Assembly (NCBI GenBank): GCA_037951165.1
Contig: JBBDHG010000014.1
Span: 23,395,001-23,459,000 of the forward strand
Direction: 5' to 3'
DNA from: Lophius americanus
Lineage: Eukaryota > Chordata > Actinopteri > Lophiiformes > Lophiidae
DNA length: 64,000 bases
Positions 25,545 to 37,059 of this stretch are shown here, one piece after another. A program made the position numbers and the translations under genes. Below the pieces are notes generated by a model that was not told where the DNA came from, searched no databases, and saw nothing but the letters and a program-made list of their open reading frames with translations. Position 1 is the stretch's first letter. Each line of letters opens with the position of its first letter.

Positions 25545-25885
25545 ATCCCCCAAAAGGTCAGGCTCATTATTGAATCGTCTTCGGAACCACAGTGTGGTTC
25601 TTTGTGTGGCCACAGACTCTTTGTGTAAACACAAAAACTCAAAAACTATTATAATGTTTTCTCCTCATTTGCTCAAATTAGGGACAGATCTCATTACATC
25701 CATACCATATCTTAAGTTACCTACAAATCAGAAACAATGTCAGAGGAAATATTTCAAATTTTGGAACTTATAACTCTCTTGATGAATTCCAGTCCCGACT
25801 GACCAGCAAACCGGATGCTACAAACAAAAGTATCCAAGTTTGTAAATATATTTACGAATCTGACTGCTGCATCCACATGGCAGCT
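25545..25885. other. Short unclassified gap
   Basis: A 67-codon ORF (25,570-25,773) lies here; I do not recognise it, and it may be more of the adjacent retroelement. Confidence 0.35.
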
Positions 25886-25887
25886 GA

Positions 25888-26304
25888 GAGTCCTGGGAGA
25901 GTGAGAGAAGATTAGAAATCTCAGAAGATACATGGGCTACACGTCTCAAAAGCATACACTCCTGCTCGATTAACTCAAGACTTCAGTTAATTCAGTATAA
26001 GGTGATACGTAGGCTACATTATTCACAAGTTAAACTACATTCATTCTTCCCATCCGTATCACCACTTTGTATGAAATGCAAACAGTCTGATGGAACACTG
26101 GCGCACATGTTTTGGTTCTGACACAGACTCCATAAATTCTGGTCAGGCATTTTTCACCGTTACTCAGATGTCTGTGGACATGAACTTCCCCAAAACCCAG
26201 AAACTGCCATTTTCTGCTGGTCAGTAGAAAATACTCTCAATCACTGGAAAACTTTCTCAATCCAGTATGGCATGGTGATTGCAACGAAAATCAGAGTTCT
26301 CTAG
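25888..26304 (+). pseudogene. L1/Tx1-like LINE ORF2 C-terminal remnant
   Basis: One frame from about 25,888 to TAG at 26,302-26,304 reads WESERRLEISEDTWATRLKS, SCSINSRLQLIQYKVIRRLH, FFPSVSPLCMKCKQSDGTLA, HMFWF then a stop. It carries on with HKFWSGIFHRYSD and GMVIATKIRVL. The CxxC...GTLAH.FW layout is the C-terminal zinc-knuckle of fish L1-clade ORF2. The TGA at 26,119-26,121 falls exactly where a Cys is expected after HMFWF, so the knuckle is broken. The rest of ORF2 is missing upstream. Confidence 0.8.
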
Positions 26305-26439
26305 TACTCTGAATCTGGAGAGAATCCGACAACAGATGGCGGGCAGGTGAGCCTGGCCAAAGCAGGTGAGTCTGCTTACAGGAAGGGGCGGGGCTGTTAA
26401 TAGGCCGAAGTAGGATTGATTTTCGGAAAGATCCGTTGT

Positions 26440-26755
26440 ATAATTGCGACACTAGGGGGTTCTTTATCTTCAAAGTTTTCTTGACAAAAACTCTCAATTC
26501 TGGTTGGTCTGATTGAGTCCAAATTTGAAAATTGAGTCACTAGGGGGAACTTCTTTACAAAAAAATACACTGTTTTTCTGACAGTTTCCTAACTGTGGAT
26601 TTTTATTAATCCATGTTCGGTGCATTTTAAACCACCTTGAGGACTTATTTTAGTCTAATAATTCATGTTCACTTACTAGGAAGAGCTTTTGTACGAAACG
26701 CAGCGTTTTTCGGACGTAACTTGATATTTAATTTGAGGAGTTCAGCTCAAAAGAG
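26440..26755 (-). mobile_element. Repeat A copy (minus) with two units
   Basis: Two GAC/GTCACTAGGGGG cores at about 26,450 and 26,535, GTCCAAATTTGAAAATTGAG, TTCGGTGCATTTTAA and GAAACGCAGCGTTTTTCGGA, finishing TTTGAGGAGTTCAGCTCAA. Confidence 0.55.
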
Positions 26756-26759
26756 AGAG

Positions 26760-27460
26760 AACAGTTATCCCAGATAAGCATGATGGAGATTGTTTGAGTG
26801 CATAGCTGTGTGGTGACATCATTGGAAACCAGATGTTGATCTATTGGTAAATGTAGATCAATAAACAGCAAGGGGGATTCATTCAATTAAAATAAAATCT
26901 AGCTCATTTAAAGATAGTGTCTTGTTTGAAGTGAGGCAATATGTCCCTCACTATCTCTTCCTTGATTTATGCTTTAGACATACAGTCGACAGCAGTTGGT
27001 GCAACGCTTATGGTCTTTAGTCCTGACATCTTTAATGCACTTGGAGCGACTTCAAAGTGGGGTTTTTTCCTGTCACAGTCTTGATGCAGTTGCCAAAATG
27101 AAGATTCTCTTTGAAGGTTGTCTTTGTTTCTAATCCAGCAAACATGTCATTTATTCCTCTGCATGGCACTGCAGGCTGTATGAGGGGCTGACAGTAAATA
27201 AATAAAGCCATAAGCTACGGCGTGATTGTTTTCCAGCTAATGATACCACACATTTTCTAGAGAGAAAAAAGATCATGCAAAGTTAAAAATGAACGTGAAC
27301 CCAAAAGACCTCAAAGATGTGACACGTGATTCAAATAAGGAAACACGATGCAGTAAAACTGCGATAAAATGTTTTTAAAAGTATAAATATGAAGAGTGTG
27401 TTTTTCATAATCTCTTCCTCTCCCCCTCTTATAGTTTCTGACTGTTTGCACATCTATTCA
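26760..27460. other. Upstream intergenic, nothing recognised
   Basis: No element or gene identified. Confidence 0.5.
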
Positions 27461-27464
27461 TGAG

Positions 27465-27760
27465 AATAGAGGCCTAAGCTCTCATCCTCCATAGCAAGGC
27501 TATATCCCTGACAGCCCCCAATCCCCTGCGTTGTACAAGCAATCCCCCTGGTTGAGCTCCTCAGATTAAATGTGCAGTCATGTCCGAGATAACATTGTTT
27601 TTCATATAAAGCTCCTGTTTGTGGGTAAAATATGAACCTTTTGACTAAAAAAGCTCCCTTTAGTGTCAGAAATGTAGAATACACCTTCCCCAAAATAACT
27701 CCAGTTCTTTCTCACACTGAGGTTTGTGGGGGAATAGAGTTTGAAAATGTTATATAATAT
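27465..27760 (+). mobile_element. Repeat A copy, internally deleted
   Basis: Left end AGGCCTAAGCTCTCATCC, CCCCCAATCCCCTGCGTTGT, GTGGGTAAAATATGAACCTT, then directly GCTCCCTTTAGTGTCAGAAA and ATTTGAAAATG-type right part. The middle unit is missing compared with other copies. Confidence 0.6.
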
Positions 27761-27779
27761 ATTATATAATATAAATAGA

Positions 27780-27832
27780 GACTCAAAATATGCTCAAACA
27801 AAAAGTTAAGCAGGACTTTAACGGGTTTTTAA
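27780..27832 (+). mobile_element. Family B 3'-end scrap
   Basis: CTCAAAATATGCTCAAACAA and GTTAAGCAGGACTTTAACGGG match the 3' end of family B only. Confidence 0.35.
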
Positions 27833-27917
27833 AGTCACCAACACAAAGTTAGTACTTGATCCAGGGACAACACTTGTTGGTGCAACATGTTACATCACAC
27901 ATATGAAAATCACCAAT

Positions 27918-27967
27918 TAGATAAGATAAGATAAGATAAGATACGATATGCTTAGCTAAGCTAAGCT
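27918..27967 (+). repeat. (GATAA)n followed by (TAAGC)n microsatellite
   Basis: Five GATAA units to 27,943 then TAGCTAAGCTAAGCTAA. Confidence 0.85.
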
Positions 27968-28010
27968 AAATTCAGATCAGATATGACAAGAAGAAATTCC
28001 AGCTTAATTG

Positions 28011-28052
28011 AACGGGAATTTATTCTTCTTTTCTTTAGAAGAATTTCCCGTT
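28011..28052. repeat. Imperfect hairpin
   Basis: Two nested stems: 28,011-28,018 with 28,045-28,052 (8 bp) and 28,023-28,029 with 28,037-28,043 (7 bp), a 4/1-nt internal bulge and a 7-nt loop. Confidence 0.8.
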
Positions 28053-28054
28053 GA

Positions 28055-28585
28055 GCCATTTTAGTACTAATAATGAATGTGGACGACCAAATATATTCCA
28101 GAAGGTGTGAAATATGATCTATCATTAACCCAAAGTGATTCAATATTCCCCTTTTCTCATCTTCATTCCACTGCTACTGGTTGTGCTCTCAGAGGCAGAC
28201 ACCCAAATTATCGCTGTGTCCTCACATCTCATTTGTAGGGATTTACTGATCTGTCTAACTTATAATGGTGTGGATGTTTATTTCTTTGTGTCTATTTCCA
28301 GCCCAGGTTCATTCATCTATAGTCTGTATTTTAATGGCTTGGAGATGGATTTGTGATTGCATCGTGAACACAACCATTATGCAACATGAAACAAGGGTAC
28401 TTTGATGTAAGTATGGGGGCAATTAAAAACTGAGACATTTGGAGACAATGACTTCCATTTATCATTTACTTGGCATTCAGAGTAGTTGACAATTTGGTTA
28501 ATTATCCATATTTTCACTATTTTCTTTCCCACAGAGCACTCGATATATAAAGCGCAAAAAGAACAGTGAGACAGGATGAACAAAT
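28055..28585. other. Upstream intergenic, nothing recognised
   Basis: Short ORFs on both strands, no recognisable product. Confidence 0.5.
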
Positions 28586-28589
28586 GCTC

Positions 28590-29020
28590 AACAGGAAGAA
28601 AGACTGGCAGACAGACAGACAGACGAGTAGGAAGGGAAACAGACAGCCTGACAAGCAGACAGACAGGCAGGCGGACAGGTTATAATCAGTGAAACACACA
28701 GACAGGCAGGCATGCACATACAGACATATAGACAGGTAGGAAGGGAAACAGACATACAGGCTGACAAGCAGACAGACAGGCAGGCAGACAAACAGAAGGA
28801 CATGCGACTGCATGGTAGGGTTGGTAGGGTAACAGACATATAGGTTGACAAGCAGGAAGACAGAGCGACAGACAGGAAGACAGTTAACGGTCAGGCATGC
28901 CTTCAAACACGAAGGAAGGCAAACAGACATACAGGCTGGCACACAGACAGGCAAGCAGATGGGCAGGACGGCAGAGAGACAGGGAGGCAGACACACTGAC
29001 TGACTGACAGACAGAGATAG
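28590..29020. repeat. Degenerate (CAGA/CAGG)n minisatellite, about 430 bp
   Basis: Irregular ACAGACAGACAGGCAGGCAG-type repeats with larger duplicated blocks of about 70-120 bp, such as GGAAGGGAAACAGACA at about 28,632 and 28,740. The Cys/Leu/Ser/Val-rich minus-strand ORFs (up to 159 codons) are translation of the repeat, not genes. Confidence 0.85.
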
Positions 29021-29086
29021 TTTTCTCTATCACAAATAAAAGTGTATAGGAATATACAAAGTGACAGACAGGCCGGTTTTCACTTA

Positions 29087-29099
29087 CCACTAGATGGTG
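29087..29099 (+). promoter_or_regulatory. CTCF-like core motif
   Basis: CCACTAGATGGTG differs at one base from the vertebrate CTCF core CCASYAGRKGGCR. A single short match. Confidence 0.25.
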
Positions 29100-29269
29100 C
29101 TAATTTGTTTCCCAGCCCATCAGCATTCTTTCCTGTGGACATTCTCTGCAACCCCTATAATATACTATAATATACTTATATATTTTTAAACATTTTATGA
29201 GTGATGTAAATAATGAAAACATTGAATTCAATAAAACATCTCTCTGTAAACAAGCTACTATTTCTCAAT

Positions 29270-29660
29270 CCTTTTAACTTTTGGGAGCGCTAGAGCATTT
29301 TTAGCTCCAACAAACAACCCGCTGTAAATAACTCTGGTGCTGGTGGAAAACGTGACAGCAAGCGCCTGCACGGTGTATGTTACTCTGCACGCGCTACATC
29401 TCTGTGATTAACACCGGTAAAAGCACGTCACTGAGTCAAAAGGTTGTCTCCTGCTGTTCTGTATATCCACTAATGATGAACCAAACTATATGCATACTTC
29501 AAGGCGCCACAACTCTATAGAGACCAGCAGCAGCTCTGAGGGATTCAGGTGTATCAGGCACTTCAGTGATATACAAAGCAAAGCGATGGCGCCGCAGCGC
29601 TCCGTCGTGACGGGTGGGAGTCCTCCTCTCGATGGTTTTGATATTTCTGGTGGGGCGGTG
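29270..29660. other. Local CpG cluster in the upstream desert
   Basis: CpG density rises clearly (for example GCACGCGCTAC near 29,387 and GCGATGGCGCCGCAGCGCTC near 29,582). ORFs on both strands (74 and 80 codons) overlap and look spurious. Could be an unannotated promoter or distal enhancer. Confidence 0.3.
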
Positions 29661-29664
29661 GGGG

Positions 29665-30540
29665 TTTGGGGGCATTTGCATGTACATTACAAAGAAGTAG
29701 AATTGCGAATCTGAGAGAGAATGATGGAGAAAAGGTGACAAGTTGGTTGGATCCCTCTTTTGTTTAGGGGTGTGTAAACCGGAACTGGTCTCACTTGTGG
29801 GGCTCAGGGCTGGAGCACAGATCTACTATGGATTACTCGGTACACATGTTAGCTCCCTATTATTTATCAACAGAAGTATGGATACAAACCTGTAGGGGAT
29901 GAGATAAAAATAATTGAAGGGGAGCTACAGTCTCATATTTCCCTGTTCTTGTAAATATTGAGCACGTAACTCTGCCAGTGAGAGGATGTGAACTTGGACA
30001 CCTCTCAGTTACGTTTTCTGTTATGTGATCCCGGCCCCTGTGCCACAGCAGCATTTGCTGCCTCATATTCTTAGCTGTCTGTGTGTTTTCTTTTCCAGAA
30101 TGATGCCATGACGTTGTATATGCATCACATCCCATGGAATATATTGGCAACACATGTCTTGTCTTGCGGCCGGATGGAACATTCAAGTATCTTGTAGGTC
30201 ATATTTTTGGCATGGGGGCCCTCTAGCCTTCCTGTTTAGATTCACCGCCATTGTTCTCCTTGTTCAACAGCCTCATTTTCACTTGCAGCAAGAGGGTGTA
30301 TCATTTCTAGGCAGGGATCTGTGGTAAATACATTGTATGCTTTCTCCCCAGCACCAAACTGCAACTGCAACCAACTGATTTTGATCATATTAACCATTTC
30401 AGCTTTTTGATTGAGCACATTGAGTCACTCTTACTTTTTACTTCGCTTCTCTGTCTTCTCGTCTTCATTCTTTCTTTTTAATAACGTGTTATGATATAAT
30501 GAATTTATTTCAAGGGTGCCAACTGTCAGCTGGCCAATGA
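29665..30540. other. Upstream intergenic, nothing recognised
   Basis: No element or gene identified. Confidence 0.5.
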
Positions 30541-30544
30541 CTAT

Positions 30545-30900
30545 TAAAGGGAATTGTGCAAACAAACAAAAAATGTCTTACTACAACACGATATAGTGGC
30601 AGCACGCATATGCTAGAGTAAGGGGCCGATGATGGAGCTCTGGTGGACACCATAGGTCCAATGGGCCACAGATGAGGAGCAATTATCCATAACTGTTGAG
30701 AAGGTGCTATTTGATAAGCAGGATTTTTAAAAAAGCCTGTGACGATTTACTAAAAAGAATAATTAATTGATACAACCAAAAAAGTCAAATAAGGGTCAAA
30801 TAGTTTTCTAAAAAATAAAAATCAACTATTTTCCATTAAATCCAAAATTTCATCATGGAATAAGATTTTTAAATTAACAAATGAAATAAAATATTAGCTG
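30545..30900 (-). mobile_element. Family B (L2/CR1-like) fragment
   Basis: TATAGTGGCAGCACGCATAT, GATGGAGCTCTGGTGGACAC, GATACAACCAAAAAAGTCAA and TCATCATGGAATAAG match, in order, the copy at 37.5-38.0 kb. Confidence 0.55.
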
Positions 30901-30904
30901 CAGT

Positions 30905-32080
30905 ACACACAATGGACTTCGTCCTGAATCCTCTTGAGAGCACAGCAGTCTGATGTGGTGGGGGGGAACCATGCTGAGTCACTCTGCATTAATCCCCATG
31001 CCTGCTCGCTGAGGAGAAAATAAAGATGTCTGCAAATGCTCCCCAGATCTGAAAAGCTGACCATCGCGGTAACACAGTTGAATGTCGCTGCCGTCACCTT
31101 TTAATGGGGGGAGAGGGCTACTCTGTGTAGATGTCTTCCCGTGTGACTGCTCCTTGATATAAAAGTGGACCAAAGTGATTGTGGACCAGATGGACCCTGA
31201 TGTGGATGGCTTGATCAAGTGGAACGTTGTCAGACCACCCACTCTGGCTGACACAAGCTGTGAGGGCTAAGCGTATCAGGAGGCAGGGGCTCTGCGGGGA
31301 CCATGGAGACACTTCAGAGTAATAAACTCATCAGGAGAGAGACAGATACACCTGTTCGCTACAGGGTGACTGGCACAGAGGACACCAAGCCGGAAGAAGA
31401 CAAGGGAGATAGGACAAGGAGTGGCTGCTACGGCACACAGACAAAAAGAAGTCACAGCAGCTTATGAGGGTGGAGAAGGAGATAAAGAGGGTGAGACTGT
31501 GACCATCCCTAGAGTCCAAATCTCGTTAGATAAGAAGGCAAGCTGGGATGGCCTAGTTGAGTCCAAACATCAAAGAGGAAGTCCAAAGGCTCGTCTTCAA
31601 ATCCCCGTGCTCTTGAAATCAGAATGACAATTGCTCAGTGATGCTGAATGGAAGGGAATCGTTAAGAGTTAATTTTCATTTCACTTTAGGACTATTGGTT
31701 TATATCCAGGCAACAATTAAGAGTTATTATGCCCCATCATTCAAAATTTCAAAGGTTTTATGGTGGCTGAGTCCAGCCTTGACAGTTATGAGCAGTTAAC
31801 ACAGACTGGCAGCCATGTGGAGAGTTAGAGCAGACAGTAATGTCCAGATAAAGTGAGATGGGATGTGATATAGAGGGAGAGTGCGACAAACCCCCTACGC
31901 ATACAGTTAACCCAAATATAGACACTCTACCAGGTCACCTATATAATATCGGTAGATAATTGTATCCCTTACATTATCACCGAATCGTCCCCGCCGCGCC
32001 CACAACAGATCCTTCATCACGTGATAAGGCAAAAACTATTTCATGAATGTTATAATTTTGTACACCTTATTACGAGGAAG
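30905..32080. other. Upstream intergenic, nothing recognised
   Basis: Several 60-90 codon ORFs overlap on the minus strand at 30,894-31,519; I see no domain, start signal or splice pattern that supports a gene. Confidence 0.4.
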
Positions 32081-32084
32081 GACT

Positions 32085-32720
32085 GGATAAGCTTAGTTGC
32101 ATATTTATGCCACAAAGCGGAAGCTTTATCTCCAAAATCAAGGTCTCGGGCCATCATTTCTCAACCGTCGGTCTGATATAGTCCAGATTTGGTGCATGTG
32201 AATCGACTCGAGGAACTTTATCTTGTAAATGTAATATTTTATTCTTAAAATTCATAATTTATACACTAGGGGGGGGGGGCTTCTTTTTTTTTTTTTTACA
32301 GAAAACTGGTTTTCGGACATCGCTTCCTAACCTTTGGTCCATTTTAATACAAATTTGGTGCATTTTAATCGAGTCGAAAAGACCCATCCTTTTATGTCAT
32401 ATTTGATCCCGGTGGTTCATATTTTATTCAAGAAGTGGAGCTTTTTTACCATCTTGTTTTATTGCTGAGCTCAGGGAAAGTATTTAACTGTATTGTCTTC
32501 ATTATTGAGTCACTATGGAATGTAATCTTAGAGCATACTGCTGAGATCATAGAAACAGTTAGGTTGAGTCAACGTGGACGTGGTTTGACTTTATTTATGA
32601 GTCACATTTAATATGAAGAGTTTAATCAGGGGAATCGCCTGTACGATGCAGGGAATTGGGGGCTTTTTTGGGACATGCCATTGATATCGGGGACGACAGC
32701 TCTTAGTTTTCAACAATGTT
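32085..32720 (-). mobile_element. Repeat A copy (minus), long variant
   Basis: GCGGAAGCTTTATCTCCAAA, TACACTAGGGGGGGGGGC (32,266-32,282), GAGTCACTATGGAATGTAAT and TTAGAGCATACTGCTGAGAT (extra segment), then ATGCAGGGAATTGGGGGC and GGGGACGACAGCTC at the far end. Shares the extra segment with the 63.2 kb copy. Confidence 0.6.
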
Positions 32721-32724
32721 CAAT

Positions 32725-34430
32725 TCGCTCATTCTAGAGTTCCTGAAATAATGCAATGACCCAAATGATATTATTCCTGCTTTAGAAAATGAGGCTGACC
32801 CATTTCAATGTAATGTAGTTCATGTTCTTATATTTCTGCCTTTTATCACATAAAAGAGTCAATTAGAGAGCAGCTCGTGTTGCGGAGTGTGTAAACGGAC
32901 TATTCAGTGACATTACTAAAGATAGTACAGTCCTATTCATCTGCCTGAGAGTGTCTGGTAAAGTGACAGCGATAGTATCCTAAAGCATTTCTGTTTTTCG
33001 AACGTGGAAAGGGCTTTTCCTTCTCATCCAACCAGAGACGATTCTTCAGCATTGGCAGGTTTATTAACATGTTGAGAACTAATTTCAGTGTATTGCTTTG
33101 GTATAATCCATTCACCAACAGCAGTACGTGCTGAGGTAGGACAGTCGGCTGCTTTGGTGCAGTCTAATTCCAAGGTGTTCGTTGTTGGTGTCCATGCCCA
33201 TGACTTCTAAATGTCAAGCATCATTTCTTCTACCAGCTTTGAATTAGCTGCGAAGACCATCGTCTTCGCAATATTTTGTCTCAGTGTTTCTCAGCGCAGC
33301 AAGCACATACGGCACATGATAATGAGGAACGTCAGTATGTACACCGCTTTATCACTTGATGTTGAACGACCATTTGAAAGCCCACCCATGCCAAGGGAGC
33401 TGCTGGTCTCATCACCTTGTCTCAGCATGCTATTAGCCCTGCGGGCAGGAGGAACGGTAATTATTTACACATCAGGGTGAATAAAAGACAGGCTGTAGGC
33501 ATTACCATGACCTGCCCTTTATTGCTACAATAATTTCATGACTACGCTCAGCTTGCCAAACATGATTTGGTTATTTTGCGGCACAAGGTGATGCTAAAAA
33601 ATCTATTGACAATAGTTAAGATTCATGTCTCGCTTGTATTGTGTCCTAGGTGAGGAAAGCATGAATCTATGCATGCGACATTTAGATTTATGCTTAAGAC
33701 ATCAATGCTGCAATTGGCTTGTCAAAATAATGCAAATAATATTCAGGGTAAATATTAATGAATGAATACAAAGGCGCTTCGCAATAAAGGACAGCAAAAC
33801 CTTTTTTTTGAAAGCTAGTTTTAAATTCTCTGTATACAAAAAGGCCAAAAGGAAATAATAAGGAGATGCATTTCTGGTGTTGGTGTGAAACTTTCGACCA
33901 ATTCTAATACCAACTTAAAAATCTGTAATTCGCTTTTGAATTTAAGAGATTTTTGTAAAACTAAGTTTGGAGGTCTGAATTATTTTTATTTATTTGTTTT
34001 ATTTATCCACGAAGAGAGACAGACGGGCATCCATAAGGCATAGGCATTGTTATGAACTTTAATTGAGGTTTATAATACATTCATGATGATATAAGACATC
34101 AGTGTGTCTCATTCGGAGTGCCTGCGTTTCAAGCTCTCTTCATTCTTCACACAAATACCTCTGTGGCTTTTCATATATATATATATATAATCAAAAAGGC
34201 ATTAAGGGGACAAAGAGGGATAAGAAGGATGCCAGAAGTCATCCTAGGAAGCAAGTATGTGAAAAGTTAACTTTATGTGGTTCCTACGTAACGTCATTAT
34301 TTTCAAATCAGTTTAAATCTTAGGTCTTAGTCATTAAATTATCGGGAAGGACAAGTTATAATTATCTCCCTTCATACATAGAATACAAGAGAGGTAAAAT
34401 CCTCACTGAAGTCATTCTTAGTAAAGTATG
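32725..34430. other. Upstream intergenic with a candidate conserved block
   Basis: 33,600-33,780 is repeat-free and has an exact POU octamer ATGCAAAT (33,730-33,737) within AATAATGCAAATAATATTCA, and AAATATTAATGAATGAATAC. No gene recognised. Confidence 0.3.
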
Positions 34431-34439
34431 CCACACACA

Positions 34440-34980
34440 TGTTTAACCCTTTCATGTTCTCGACAAAACAAGACGTAAGTTTCATTTGATTTCTTTATGG
34501 CATTTATTTAATTAATATCTTAGAAATTCAAAATCTTTGTTGAAATGACAGAAAAATAAAAGGATTTTTCATTAAGAATGTTAATAAACAGAAAAGAAAT
34601 GAAGACCAAATGAATTCATGTTTAAATGTATAATTTTTACCTATTTGACCCTCAGAAGAATTCTTTTGCTTGTATCACAGTTACATAATTCAGTTAAGCA
34701 AGTCCTCACAGGCTATAATACGCCAACAACACAAACAAAATAACCCTATTTACCATTCATCAATTGCCATTGCTAATGCCTCCACCTTGGTAACTCCTTT
34801 GACCTGTGGTGTCCCACAGGGCCCCTTCCATGGCCCCTTACTCTTTAGCATATATATACATGCTGCCCCCGGTTCATATTATTAACAGGTTCATTCAAAG
34901 CGCTTCACATTTTTCAATCAGAAATAGTGAGACAAAATGTGATCTACCAAACAGTTGAGCAGGACCAAAGCGAGGAGCGG
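34440..34980 (+). mobile_element. Family B (L2/CR1-like) copy
   Basis: Left end TTTAACCCTTTCATGTTCTC (34,441), reading frame with TLVTPLTCGVPQGPFHGPLL (RT B motif GVPQG, frame 34,670-34,885), right end ACCAAACAGTTGAGCAGGAC (34,946-34,965). Same internally deleted structure as the 4.1 kb copy. Confidence 0.6.
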
Positions 34981-34984
34981 TAAA

Positions 34985-36575
34985 CCACACGATGATACCC
35001 CTGTCTTCCCTCTAAAAGCAGCAAAATGTTCAATAGTGTAAACGAGAGCGGCCCAGTTTTCAGAGAGCAACATGGAGAACTTAGAAAGAAATAAATGTTA
35101 TTGCAGCGATTCTTCAACTTATACAATCAAATTCTTTTTTATTTGTTTTTGCAATTGATAAAGATTAAATAAAGCCGTTAATGCATTTTCAATCGGGATT
35201 ACAAAATATATATAAATAAGAACCTAAATGATCAAGACAAAATATTCTGTTATTTATAAAATATTCCAAAAGCTCGCTATAGTAGATAATAAAATGAAGG
35301 AGTAATGGGAAAACAATTAAAAGTCCCCATTGCAGCATGGGAAACTTCATCACACGCAATAATATGTGTTTATCTTTTATACATTAGTTTTTTTACATAA
35401 TGTCTCATGTGTCATTACCATGTGGTCTTTATAATTTTCAAATGTGTTTTAAATGTGTTTAAATGTGCTTTGAATGTGAATTCTGTATTGTGCAACCCTG
35501 TCAAAGAAGAATGTCTGTCACTGATGGGACAGACAATAAAGATAATCCATCTGTGTATCTATAAATGTGATAAACAACAGATAAATAAGAAACACTGGTG
35601 AAAAAGAGGTACCAGCTTGCGTCTGGAAAAAATGTGTATAAAAGTCACCTCAGATGTTTTTCCTAACAGACGCGGCGGCAGAGTAAAAGCTCACCCTCGA
35701 ATTCCACAAGGTCCATCTTCTTGGTTTGTATTTCTCTCTGGTTGTAGAGGTAAGACATGTTTTTATCGCTGGAAGGCAGAAGAAGGGAATCAAACAGCGT
35801 AAGAAAGGGAGGAAAATAGACTTCAGAAATGGGTTAAATAGTATAGCCTTCACTCTCTTATCACCACTTGGAGAAAAGCCATTTCCATTAGATCGAAATT
35901 TAATTTACAAAGTACTGTTTTAATGCAGCTGTTCACCGGCAGCCCATTCCAAACACACTTTCTATCTGTGCACTTCCTCGGGGCCATTTTATTGGGCTAA
36001 AGGAAAAAGCTGCATATACCTGACTTTATCTCCGGTAGCACTGGTCATATTTTATCAAGCCGGGGACTTTGCAGGAATAAACCTCTTTTTGTAGCATTAT
36101 TCAATTGCTGATGTAGAAAAACCAAAAAAAAAAAAGAAACCATCCTATTTATGCAGAAAAAACAAAACATGGATGGAACAAAGTCATTTTTAGGAAATGG
36201 AAAATTTCAACTTTCTTAAAATGCCGACTAAATTCCAGGATCAGCCAGAGGACATGAAATGGTCTTCGGAGGAAGGTATACTCGATAAGCAGTTATATTT
36301 GAAGACACATAGAGACAGTGATTTGACATTTGCCTTCATCGCTTATCAACATCTTGACATGAGAACATCAAACCTGCTGTTTAATGATGAGCTTTTACAG
36401 CCGTTTGACTAATGAATGGTTCTGACACTCCTGTCATTGCGCCCTGTCACAGAGAAAAGGTCAGCATGAAAGTCAAACAGGATGAAGCCCATGTTTATAC
36501 ATGCATTAACAGCAAGATTACAGAGCTGACACATTAAATCAAGAACGCCAAAGAAGGGTATTAAATGATATATAA
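34985..36575. other. Upstream intergenic, mostly unclassified
   Basis: 35,360-35,570 ends with GATGGGACAGACAATAAAGA and may be a retroposon 3' tail. Nothing else recognised; ORFs are short and overlapping. Confidence 0.4.
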
Positions 36576-36578
36576 TAC

Positions 36579-36580
<2 letters not shown>

Positions 36581-36649
<69 letters not shown>

Positions 36650-36673
36650 TTTTTTTTTATTTTTTTTTTATTT
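36581..36673. repeat. (AT)n microsatellite with T-rich tail
   Basis: About 60 bp of alternating AT, then TATATTTTTTTTTTATTTTT. Confidence 0.95.
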
Positions 36674-36674
36674 A

Positions 36675-37015
36675 AATAGAATAAAGCTCCCTGTAGTGAT
36701 TAAATTAAATATGATACATACAAGATAGATCTCCTCGGGTCAGCTAATATGCAACAAATTTGCACCAAATCGGACCAAGAGTCAAGAAGGATGGCCCGTA
36801 AACTTTTGTAGAAAAAAGTGTCAGAAAAACGCACCCAACCTTTGCCCAAATCAATCCAAAATCCAAATTTGAAAGAGATCCACGAGAGAGTTTTTGAGTT
36901 ACCGCGGTAACACGAAGGATCTTCGGCAGTGTACTCTGTGGTGAAGATGATTCCAAAGTATCCCTGACTTTCCGGGGACGTAATTGCTGCATAATCCTTC
37001 AAACATTCTACAGCT
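36675..37015 (+). mobile_element. Repeat A copy, right part
   Basis: ATAAAGCTCCCTGTAGTGAT, ACAAGATAGATCTCCTCGGG, CAACAAATTTGCACCAAATC, GATCCACGAGAGAGTTTTTG, AACACGAAGGATCTTCGGCA and TATCCCTGACTTTCCGGGGA. Best-preserved right half in the window. Confidence 0.6.
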
Positions 37016-37059
37016 AATTCTTGTTTTAATTATAATATTACTTAATCTTTATTATCACA

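Noticed and set aside
28517..28996. 159-codon cysteine-rich minus-strand ORF
   Set aside because: It is the translation of a CAGA/CAGG minisatellite.
30894..31519. Overlapping minus-strand ORFs as a multi-exon gene
   Set aside because: No shared frame, domain or splice pattern ties them together.
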